Assembly (NCBI GenBank): GCA_041583015.1
Contig: JBFHGR010000160.1
Span: 1-6,027 of the forward strand
Source: Parvicella sp041583015
Lineage (GTDB): Bacteria; Bacteroidota; Bacteroidia; Flavobacteriales_D; Parvicellaceae
Direction of reading: 5' to 3'
Length of the DNA: 6,027 bases
Shown here: piece by piece, positions 1-5,458 of the stretch
Layout of the letters: each line of letters begins with the position of its first letter
How positions within the stretch are numbered: position 1 is the first letter of the stretch
Program-made: the position numbers and the translations under genes
Notes under the pieces: model-generated
Told to the model about the DNA's origin: nothing
Database searches by the model: none
The model's input: only the letters and a program-made list of their open reading frames with translations

Positions 1-282
1 ATGGAGCCTAATAGCCTAAGTAGGATCCTATTATCTATGGAAAAGAAAGGCTTGATTTATCGCAGGAAAGACAATCAAGACAAAAGAAAAGTATATATGT
101 GCCTAACGGATCATGGCCTTAGTATGCGCAAAGACTCACTAAAGGCGGTTTTCACTTTAGAGTCTGCTCTTCATGAAACTATTGCACCAGAAAAAATGGA
201 AGCCTTCTTTGAAGTTATGGAGAAAATACCTGACGCAATGGAAGTTTTTAAGGAAAGGTTTGAGAGTTTGAAAGAAAATTAA
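1..282 (+). CDS. MarR-family transcriptional regulator, 5'-truncated by the window edge
   Basis: This is the C-terminal 93 residues of a winged-helix DNA-binding regulator. The first visible residues (MEPNSLSRILLSMEKKGLI) match the MarR recognition helix, and they are followed by the wing with its typical D-x-R pattern (RRKDNQDKRKVY) and an LTDHG motif. The remainder (about 45-93) is the helical C-terminal dimerisation segment. Full MarR proteins are about 140-160 residues, so some 50-60 N-terminal residues lie outside the window and the ATG at base 1 is almost certainly an internal methionine. It is followed after 3 bases by a small membrane protein gene and converges on an acyl-CoA dehydrogenase gene. 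MarR proteins of this kind often lie near fatty acid degradation genes in Flavobacteriia, so a role in lipid metabolism control is plausible. That role is inferred; no ligand can be read from the sequence. Confidence 0.88.
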   Translation: MEPNSLSRILLSMEKKGLIYRRKDNQDKRKVYMCLTDHGLSMRKDSLKAVFTLESALHETIAPEKMEAFFEVMEKIPDAMEVFKERFESLKEN

Positions 283-285
283 AAT

Positions 286-576
286 ATGATTTGGTTCATC
301 AGTTCGATAATACTCAATTTAACAGCGAATATTTTTATAGTACTAAGAGTAAAAGAATTTTCGGTTTTAGCAAGTTGGAAAGTTAAAACTAAAAACGGCT
401 ATAAATGGAATAGTGAATATCATGGCAAACCTTACTGGGCCGTCTTACTTCCTTTTATTTTAACTCCTTTTATATTCAACTATTTTGTAAACACAATAAA
501 ACAAGAGGAAGAAGAAGATTTAAAAAGAAGAAAAGCGGCATTGGAATATCAAAAAAACAATCCTCCCAAACGATAA
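286..576 (+). CDS. small two-helix membrane protein, function unknown
   Basis: This 96-residue protein belongs to no family I recognise. Residues about 3-22 (WFISSIILNLTANIFIVLRV) form a hydrophobic helix. A basic, aromatic stretch follows (about 23-48). A second hydrophobic helix spans about 49-68 (PYWAVLLPFILTPFIFNYFV). The end is a highly charged tail with an EEEED run followed by KRRK. Two membrane helices joined by a roughly 26-residue loop suggest both termini on the same side of the inner membrane. The ATG lies 3 bases after the stop codon of the MarR gene, so the two are probably co-transcribed and may be translationally coupled. The gene seems real because its composition is coherent and it fills the space between the regulator and the convergent dehydrogenase gene. 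Function is unknown. Confidence 0.72.
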   Translation: MIWFISSIILNLTANIFIVLRVKEFSVLASWKVKTKNGYKWNSEYHGKPYWAVLLPFILTPFIFNYFVNTIKQEEEEDLKRRKAALEYQKNNPPKR

Positions 577-635
577 GTCATGTTTCCAAGTTTAATAAAC
601 ACCTTACAACCTTAATTAAACCGTCAAAAGGAAAA

Positions 636-2417
636 CTAAAAACTATACCTTTTCTCAGCAATGAAATAATCAGCTACGGTCCTTCTTAAGACTGTAGGAT
701 TGACATCATATCTTCTACCAAAACGTTTCACCATCTTTCTTTGGATACCTTGTCTACTTCCTTCTGGTAAACTATCAATGGCGTTAGAAGCTGAATCACG
801 GATTTTCTCTAATGAGTTATACATCTGCAATTTAAGCATTGCCTCAATTACTCCCATTTTCTTTTTATCGTAATTCTTTGATCGCAATTTCTCCACTCTC
901 AATAATAAACTTTCACAGATATATGCTTCAGAAAGAATGTCAGACAAGTTCATGATTAACTCTTGTTCATCCACCATTTTTAATCTAAGTTTCTTTCCAG
1001 AAATACCAGAAATAGCCAAGAATAAACTTTTCATATTCTCTACTATTTTTTCTTCTGCTCCTACACTGTATGTGCTAGAAAATATTTGTTTTAAGAATGA
1101 CATTGGTATTTTCTTACCTGGATTAATGATATCAATTTCCTTTTTCTTTAAGGCTCTTTTCATCAACTCACCAAAGGCCAACATTCTGTTGATTTCATTG
1201 GTCCCTTCGTAGATTCTAGTAATACGCGCATCACGATATCCCATTTCCACACCAGTTTCTTGACTGTATCCCATTCCTCCAAAAATCTGTAAAGTTTCGT
1301 CAATACAGTAATCCAACACTTCAGAACCATACACTTTTAGGATAGCACATTCAATGGCAAACTCCCTTAATGCTTTGGTTTTTGCTTCGTATTTATCAAC
1401 CCCAGCATCTGTGAGTTCCTTTTCTTTGATGTCGATGTTTCTACCTGTTCTATAAATAGCACTTTCTGTAGCAAATGTTTTGGTAGCCATCTCTCCTATT
1501 TTGAATTTCATTGCTCCAAAATCAGAAATTGGTTTATCAAATTGGTATCTTTCTGTAGCATACTCAATAGCTTGCGTCAATCCATATTTACATCCTCCAA
1601 TAGAACCCGCACTTAATTTTATTCTTCCAGAATTAAGAATATTTAAAGCAATCTTAAACCCTTCCCCTCTTTTAGAAAGTAAATTCTCAACAGGCACAGG
1701 ACAATCATTAAAGAACACCTGAACAGTAGATGATCCTTTAATCCCTAATTTCTTTTCTTCTTCACCAATTGTTACTCCTCCAAAGGATTTCTCAACGATA
1801 AATGCTGATAGATTTTCATCATTATCAATTTTGGCAAAGACTATAAACACATGTGCAAAACCACCATTGGTAATCCACATTTTTTGCCCATTCAAGATGT
1901 ACTTTGTTCCATCCGAAGATAGCACCGCTTTTGTCTTTCCTGAATTAGCATCAGAACCAGCACCTGGTTCAGTCAATGCATATGATGCTTTCCATTCTGC
2001 ACTTGCTATTTTAGGTAAGTACTTGGCTCTTTGCGCATCTGTGCCGTAATAAACAATGGGTAATGAACCAATTGAAGTTTGCGCTCCAATGGTAGTTGCA
2101 AATGAAAATCCAGAAGAAATTGCTTCTCCAAATAATAATCCAGTGTTAAAGTCTAAATCCATCCCTCCGTATTCTTCAGCAATGGACAAGCCACACAATC
2201 CCATTTCAGCAGATTTCTCTAACAAAGCAACAATTTCCTCACGATCCTTGGACGCCTCCAATTCTCTCCCTCTTGTTTTCATTGGGTTGATGATTTCTTG
2301 TTCACAGAAATCTCTTACCATATCGCGTATCATCAACTGTTCTTCAGACCATTCTTCTGGAATAAAAACGTTACTTGCTGACTCTTTTTTTACGATAAAC
2401 TCTCCACCTTTTGACAT
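636..2417 (-). CDS. acyl-CoA dehydrogenase, long C-terminally extended form
   Basis: This FAD enzyme of 593 residues catalyses the first step of beta-oxidation, converting acyl-CoA to trans-2-enoyl-CoA and passing electrons to an electron-transfer flavoprotein. The N-terminal helical domain (about 20-140) includes AEEYGG. The acyl-CoA/FAD signature YALTEPGAGSDANS is at 146-159 and MWITNGG at about 180-186. QIFGGMGYS is at about 377-385 and IYEGTNEINR at about 402-411, where Glu404 is the expected catalytic base. The remaining 180 or so residues form a helical extension like that of very-long-chain (VLCAD-type) and Bacteroidota enzymes, against about 380-400 residues for short forms. An in-frame ATG at 2498 exists, but the ATG at 2417 (MSKGGEFIVKK) is preferred: homologues start with a similar GGEF segment, and the 27 extra codons would cover a promoter box and a palindrome. 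The exact chain-length preference cannot be read from the sequence. It is probably transcribed alone. Confidence 0.93.
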   Translation of the reverse strand: MSKGGEFIVKKESASNVFIPEEWSEEQLMIRDMVRDFCEQEIINPMKTRGRELEASKDREEIVALLEKSAEMGLCGLSIAEEYGGMDLDFNTGLLFGEAISSGFSFATTIGAQTSIGSLPIVYYGTDAQRAKYLPKIASAEWKASYALTEPGAGSDANSGKTKAVLSSDGTKYILNGQKMWITNGGFAHVFIVFAKIDNDENLSAFIVEKSFGGVTIGEEEKKLGIKGSSTVQVFFNDCPVPVENLLSKRGEGFKIALNILNSGRIKLSAGSIGGCKYGLTQAIEYATERYQFDKPISDFGAMKFKIGEMATKTFATESAIYRTGRNIDIKEKELTDAGVDKYEAKTKALREFAIECAILKVYGSEVLDYCIDETLQIFGGMGYSQETGVEMGYRDARITRIYEGTNEINRMLAFGELMKRALKKKEIDIINPGKKIPMSFLKQIFSSTYSVGAEEKIVENMKSLFLAISGISGKKLRLKMVDEQELIMNLSDILSEAYICESLLLRVEKLRSKNYDKKKMGVIEAMLKLQMYNSLEKIRDSASNAIDSLPEGSRQGIQRKMVKRFGRRYDVNPTVLRRTVADYFIAEKRYSF

Positions 2418-2449
2418 AGTACTTTGCTTTTTGACTTGTGATTTGATGT

Positions 2450-2457
2450 CAAAGATA
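2450..2457 (-). promoter_or_regulatory. Bacteroidota-type -7 promoter box for the acyl-CoA dehydrogenase
   Basis: On the - strand the sequence reads TATCTTTG, a perfect match to TAnnTTTG, the -7 element of Bacteroidota primary-sigma promoters. It lies 32 bases before the chosen ATG, which would give a leader of roughly 25-30 bases. No TTG is found at the usual -33 distance (17-23 bases upstream); that position is occupied by the palindrome at 2466-2483. A missing -33 element together with an operator-like site suggests a regulated promoter. The box is seen; its activity is inferred. Confidence 0.6.
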
Positions 2458-2465
2458 AAAATATT

Positions 2466-2483
2466 TACAATGCATGCATTGTA
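2466..2483. promoter_or_regulatory. perfect 18-bp palindrome, candidate operator upstream of the acyl-CoA dehydrogenase
   Basis: TACAATGCATGCATTGTA is identical to its own reverse complement across all 18 bases; the flanking pair (T2465/T2484) breaks the symmetry. It ends 8 bases upstream of the -7 box and covers the -33 region, the right place for a dimeric repressor or activator. Its length and gap-free symmetry fit MarR- or TetR-family operators. The MarR protein encoded at the left edge is one candidate binder, but nothing in the sequence proves the pairing. Confidence 0.6.
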
Positions 2484-2558
2484 TTTTGAAATTTTCATAA
2501 AAAAAACCCATTACAAATGAATGAAATGAGTCTCTATAAAGTTACCAAATGGCTTTTT

Positions 2559-3935
2559 TTACTCTTTCAAAAATGGTACACTGATAGACTCAGTTGAAGA
2601 AAAAATCTTAAGCAAATACATACCATTTTCAAAATCGGACAGATCAATTTGATTAGTCAATTGCTTAACATGAAAGACAATTCTCCCCGTCATATCATAA
2701 ACTAAAATAGCATCAAATTCAATACTAGAGTCTATGTTTAACATACTCTTTGCGGGATTTGGATAAATGTTTAAAACACCAACATTGAACTCTTGAGTTC
2801 CTACAGCTCCATCGCAGGAATTACCACAATTAATACTATAAGACGCAACTGAGTCAACGCTAGACCAGTTAGCATTAGAATATGCCGTGTCATCTACTTG
2901 TATACAATTCAAATCTGGATTATTAGCTGCTGAAAAATTTGTGATTATATTGTTGTTGCCATTCTTCATATTCAAACATGATAACTCATTATTTGAACAA
3001 TAAACTCGCTTAAGATCAGAGTTCTCAGATAAGTCTAACATTGTAATTTGATTATGATGACAAAATAAATCATATAACATTGGATTTAAATCTACTGTCA
3101 AATTACTCAGTAAGTTATTATTACATACAAGTTTTTCAAGATTTACAAGTTGATCAACATCAATATAAGTTAAGGAATTATCATTACAAAATAAGAAATA
3201 AAGAAAAGTATTATTGGACACATCCAAGGCTGTCAAATTATTATAACCACACCATAACTCTCCTAATTCATGATTTTGGGTTACATCCAAAGAGGTTAAT
3301 TCATTACGGTCACAATAGAGAAATTCCAAATTTTGATTTTGTGTCACATCTAAACTTAATATATCATTATCATTACAATCGAAAGCCCAAAGAAGAGAAT
3401 TCTGTGTAACATCAATTACTGTCAAGTTATTATTGTAGCAATACAACACAATAAGTTCCACATTATTAGTAACATCCAGAACAGATAGTTGGTTAATCTC
3501 ACAATTTAAATATTCTAGTTCTAAGTTCTGAGAGACATCCAATACACTTAACTGATTCTTACTGCAATCCAATTCGAGCAAACCTGTATTTTGAGAAATA
3601 TCAAGAGTGGTCAACTGATTATTAAAACAATATAAATATAACAACAGGGTATTGTTTGTCAAGTCCATACTTACGATGTCATTACCCCAACAATTTAAAA
3701 AGTTCATTGCTGTAAAATCCTCAATACCTGTCAAATCTATTATACCAGATTGGCTTATATCTAGACTTGTAACCGTGTCTATGCTATTTGTAAAAACAGC
3801 CCCATCGGGCACACCAATGTCATACCCTAAATCAATTAGTTTTTGTTCAAAATTGATATCTGGAATTAAAGTAGTTTGAGCAATATTAATATTACTAATA
3901 AATACGACCGCTGTAAAAATGTAGAGTAATTTCAT
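2559..3935 (-). CDS. secreted leucine-rich repeat protein with type IX secretion sorting domain
   Basis: This is a 458-residue exported protein. Residues 1-20 (MKLLYIFTAVVFISNINIAQ) are a Sec signal peptide, probably cleaved near NIAQ. Residues 21-56 form an N-terminal cap (IPDINFEQKLIDLGYD) seen before LRR arrays in Bacteroidota. Residues about 57-320 are LRRs with a strict 21-residue period and consensus LxxLxCxxNxLTxLDVTQN. The cysteine recurs at 82, 103, 124, 145, 166, 187, 208, 229, 250, 271, 292 and 313. A closing segment (LNCIQVDD...NANWSSVD...INC, about 342-370) follows. Residues about 388-458 are a type A Por sorting domain (LNIYPNPAKSMLNI, MTGRIVF, ENGMYLLKI), which directs outer-membrane passage by the type IX system with cleavage and surface attachment or release. 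The ligand is unknown; adhesion or recognition is a guess from the fold. A terminator separates it from the DUF3127 gene upstream, so it probably has its own promoter, which I could not locate. Confidence 0.9.
   Translation of the reverse strand: MKLLYIFTAVVFISNINIAQTTLIPDINFEQKLIDLGYDIGVPDGAVFTNSIDTVTSLDISQSGIIDLTGIEDFTAMNFLNCWGNDIVSMDLTNNTLLLYLYCFNNQLTTLDISQNTGLLELDCSKNQLSVLDVSQNLELEYLNCEINQLSVLDVTNNVELIVLYCYNNNLTVIDVTQNSLLWAFDCNDNDILSLDVTQNQNLEFLYCDRNELTSLDVTQNHELGELWCGYNNLTALDVSNNTFLYFLFCNDNSLTYIDVDQLVNLEKLVCNNNLLSNLTVDLNPMLYDLFCHHNQITMLDLSENSDLKRVYCSNNELSCLNMKNGNNNIITNFSAANNPDLNCIQVDDTAYSNANWSSVDSVASYSINCGNSCDGAVGTQEFNVGVLNIYPNPAKSMLNIDSSIEFDAILVYDMTGRIVFHVKQLTNQIDLSDFENGMYLLKIFSSTESISVPFLKE
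2976..3767 (-). repeat. in-gene tandem array of 63-bp LRR-coding units
   Basis: The LRR part of the secreted protein is built from about 12 consecutive 63-bp units, each coding one 21-residue repeat. From the first ladder cysteine codon (3690-3692) to the last (2997-2999) the phase never slips. The units have diverged at DNA level and share mainly codons for LDV, TQN/SQN, the cysteine and NxL. This is therefore an old protein repeat rather than a recent DNA expansion, though the array could still gain or lose units by recombination. Confidence 0.85.
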
Positions 3936-4030
3936 AAGATTATCTTTTGATTTACAACTAAGTTAAAAGAAACAGAGCTATTATATATATGTCAACATTT
4001 CATCGGCATGTTTTATTTCTTTAACGGTAC

Positions 4031-4067
4031 AAAAAAGGCTCATTACCAACAATTGTAATGAGCCTTT
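4031..4067 (-). terminator. strong intrinsic terminator after the DUF3127 gene
   Basis: A perfect 13-bp stem (AAAGGCTCATTAC paired with GTAATGAGCCTTT, arms 4034-4046 and 4055-4067) encloses an 8-base loop. On the - strand the stem is followed by a run of six T (4036-4031, the first three shared with the stem). This is a classical Rho-independent terminator that ends the flavin reductase-DUF3127 transcript about 40 bases after the stop codon and insulates the LRR gene. Read on the + strand the trailing sequence is ATATAATT, so it is much weaker in that direction. Confidence 0.88.
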
Positions 4068-4075
4068 ATATAATT

Positions 4076-4096
4076 ACCTATTTCTGTATAATAGGT
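4076..4096 (-). other. second hairpin in the 3' untranslated region of the DUF3127 gene
   Basis: ACCTATT and AATAGGT form a perfect 7-bp inverted repeat around a 7-base loop, between the DUF3127 stop codon and the strong terminator. No T-run follows it on either strand, so it is unlikely to terminate by itself. It could protect the 3' end of the mRNA or be chance in AT-rich DNA. Confidence 0.4.
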
Positions 4097-4106
4097 GGTT
4101 TCCTAA

Positions 4107-4457
4107 TTAAAACGGAAGATCATCTTCTTCGTCACCAGCAGGAGCAATAGCAGTATCTGGTGCTTGTGGAGTTGGTGCAGCAGCAGGTGCAGCTCCAGAT
4201 TTATTAATTTTCCAAGCTTGAAGATTCACGTAATACTTACCATTATATTCGTTACCTCTTACATTAAATGATACATCCACATTATCACCCACAGCAAATG
4301 CATCCAAAGCAGCAGCCTTATCCTTTACAGCTTCAAACTTCACATCCTGAGGATATTGCTCTTGAGTAGTAACAACAAATTCTCTTTTTGAAAATCCTGA
4401 ATCCCATGTTTGAGTTTCATTGATTAATTTGATTCTGCCTTCAATTTTTAATTCCAT
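4107..4457 (-). CDS. DUF3127 OB-fold protein with SSB-like acidic C-terminal tip
   Basis: This protein has 116 residues. Residues 1 to about 85 match the DUF3127 family, which is found mainly in Bacteroidota and their phages and is thought to adopt an OB fold related to single-stranded DNA-binding proteins. Visible landmarks are IEGRIKLINETQTW (5-18), the basic FSKRE (22-26), TTQEQYPQDVKFE (30-42) and VRGNEYNGKYYVNLQAWKI (66-84). A disordered Ala/Pro-rich linker (about 88-107) leads to the acidic end DEEDDLPF (109-116), which resembles the DDDIPF tip that SSB uses to recruit replication and repair proteins. A role in ssDNA binding is therefore inferred. The normal housekeeping SSB is longer and has different motifs, so this is not called ssb. 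The gene follows the flavin reductase-like gene after 26 bases and is followed by a strong terminator, so it is the last gene of that transcript. Confidence 0.82.
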   Translation of the reverse strand: MELKIEGRIKLINETQTWDSGFSKREFVVTTQEQYPQDVKFEAVKDKAAALDAFAVGDNVDVSFNVRGNEYNGKYYVNLQAWKINKSGAAPAAAPTPQAPDTAIAPAGDEEDDLPF

Positions 4458-4483
4458 CTTTATTCTATTTATCTATTTTTTAC

Positions 4484-5377
4484 TTAATTATTAAATGCTA
4501 ATATTGTTTTCCAAGCTTCCAACAGTTGTTCAGTCATTAAATACTGCTTTGCTTTTTTATACAACTCCTTTTCTAACTGAACTTGATCGTCTTCGTAATC
4601 CATAAACAAGTCGCTCAGTTCCATTAATTTAAAATCATTCACATCAGTTTCGTCAGGTAATTCTTCAATACCGCCTAGCTGTCCTAATTCATTTGGGCTA
4701 AAATCTCCACTTGCTATCACATCACTAGGAATATTATCTACGCCAATCCCTTGCGTAGTAATTGGTTTTGTTATTTCAAACATGGACTTCTCATCCGCTC
4801 TACAATACCAATTACCTCCCATCCTTGCTACCAGGTCAATCTTCTTTTGATCAATCATATCGTTAGCATCAAGCACTTCTTCATTAATGTGAATCTTCAA
4901 TACTTCACAAATAACTAGATTACCTGCTCCACCACCTTCCCCAAGCGCTTTCACTTCAGTAACCTTACATTCCATTTGAACAGGGCATTCCTTCACTCTA
5001 AATGGCTTAACCACTTCTGACGCAACAGGCGTTAATCCTGCTTTCACAAACTCATCAACGCCTTTTTCATAAGGTGAACTTGCTAAAGACATTTGATGAA
5101 CCACATCATAATTTACAATATTGATAACAACTTCAGGAACTTCTAGCACATTCAACAATGTATCTTTTTGCGCTCCAGTTCTCCCACTATTAGCTGGAGA
5201 AAAAACTGCAACAGGAGGATTTGAACTAAAAACATTAAAGAAACTAAAAGGCGCCAAATTTCTGTTACCTTCCTTATCTATAGTACTCGCAAAACATATA
5301 GGTCTAGGACCTACCGCACCTAGTAAATAGTGATGCAATTTAGGGTTCTTTGTTATGGATGTATCAATTGTTAACAT
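4484..5377 (-). CDS. flavin reductase-like FMN-binding protein with acidic C-terminal extension
   Basis: This protein has 297 residues. Residues about 1-193 form a flavin reductase-like (split beta-barrel, FMN-binding) domain. The signature runs GPRPICFAST (23-32), DKEGNRNLAPFSFFNVFSSNPP (34-55, quoted in outline: N40, AP, SFF, NPP) and DTLLN (72-76), with MGGNWYCR near 186-193. Such proteins bind FMN and either reduce it with NAD(P)H or act as flavin-dependent oxidoreductases on unknown substrates; the substrate here is unknown. Residues about 194-297 form an extension that most short flavin reductases lack. It is acidic in its middle (ELPDETDVNDF, DYEDD) and ends in helices (QLEKELYKKAKQYL...LLEAWKTILAF). 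The ATG at 5377 is preferred over a TTG at 5401, because the TTG start would overlap the promoter box at 5399-5406 and add eight residues outside the family pattern. No signal peptide is seen, so it is cytoplasmic. Confidence 0.87.
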   Translation of the reverse strand: MLTIDTSITKNPKLHHYLLGAVGPRPICFASTIDKEGNRNLAPFSFFNVFSSNPPVAVFSPANSGRTGAQKDTLLNVLEVPEVVINIVNYDVVHQMSLASSPYEKGVDEFVKAGLTPVASEVVKPFRVKECPVQMECKVTEVKALGEGGGAGNLVICEVLKIHINEEVLDANDMIDQKKIDLVARMGGNWYCRADEKSMFEITKPITTQGIGVDNIPSDVIASGDFSPNELGQLGGIEELPDETDVNDFKLMELSDLFMDYEDDQVQLEKELYKKAKQYLMTEQLLEAWKTILAFNN

Positions 5378-5398
5378 GGTCCTTTTATTTATGATTAG

Positions 5399-5406
5399 CA
5401 AAGGTA
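5399..5406 (-). promoter_or_regulatory. Bacteroidota-type -7 promoter box for the flavin reductase-DUF3127 unit
   Basis: The - strand reads TACCTTTG, a perfect TAnnTTTG match, 21 bases before the ATG at 5377. As with the acyl-CoA dehydrogenase promoter, no TTG is found at the usual -33 spacing; the region is T-rich. The box overlaps a short inverted repeat (AGGTA 5402-5406, TACCT 5412-5416). It implies that transcription starts after the kinase gene instead of reading through from it. Confidence 0.5.
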
Positions 5407-5420
5407 GTTTTTACCTATTT

Positions 5421-5454
5421 AAAAATAAAAAAGAGTTATTAACGATTGTTAACT
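5421..5454 (-). terminator. possible weak intrinsic terminator after the deoxynucleoside kinase gene
   Basis: Just after the kinase stop codon the - strand contains AGTTAACAATCGTTAATAACT, which can pair as AGTTA/TAACT (5450-5454 with 5434-5438) or as TTAAC/GTTAA (5448-5452 with 5439-5443). A T-rich tract CTTTTTTATTTTT follows (5433-5421). Stem pairs are few and AT-rich, so termination is probably partial. Its position between the kinase and the next promoter supports the call. Confidence 0.4.
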
Positions 5455-5458
5455 AAAA

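Noticed and set aside
577..635. Short palindromes (GTTTAATAAAC near 593-603, TTAATTAA near 612-619) between the convergent genes
   Set aside because: They are short and AT-only or nearly so, with no T-tract that would make a bidirectional terminator.
2418..2498. 27-codon N-terminal extension of the acyl-CoA dehydrogenase from the ATG at 2498
   Set aside because: The stretch contains the TATCTTTG box and the 18-bp palindrome, and its translation does not look like the start of the family; the ATG at 2417 fits better.
2499..2517. Run of eight T on the - strand after a small CATT/AATG hairpin, as a terminator for the LRR gene
   Set aside because: The stem has only 4 AT-rich pairs; with this base composition it could easily be chance.
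2056..2520. 154-codon open frame on the + strand opposite the acyl-CoA dehydrogenase, and similar shorter frames opposite other genes (937-1212, 1480-1722, 1831-2049, 3080-3409, 3652-3879, 5121-5330)
   Set aside because: Each is antisense to a clearly conserved gene, shows no recognisable domain, and its composition is what the opposite coding strand would produce.
2976..3767. Regular 63-bp periodicity resembling a CRISPR or satellite array
   Set aside because: The period equals 21 codons of a leucine-rich repeat and the units differ at DNA level, so it is protein-coding repetition.
3973..3996. TTGACA and TATAAT-like words, plus a near-match TAGCTCTG, upstream of the LRR gene
   Set aside because: TTGACA and TATAAT are only 4 bases apart, TAGCTCTG misses one consensus base, and no TTG is correctly spaced, so no promoter is called.
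5378..5401. TTG start for the flavin reductase-like protein at 5401
   Set aside because: It overlaps the TACCTTTG promoter box, and an ATG 24 bases downstream begins the conserved part of the protein.
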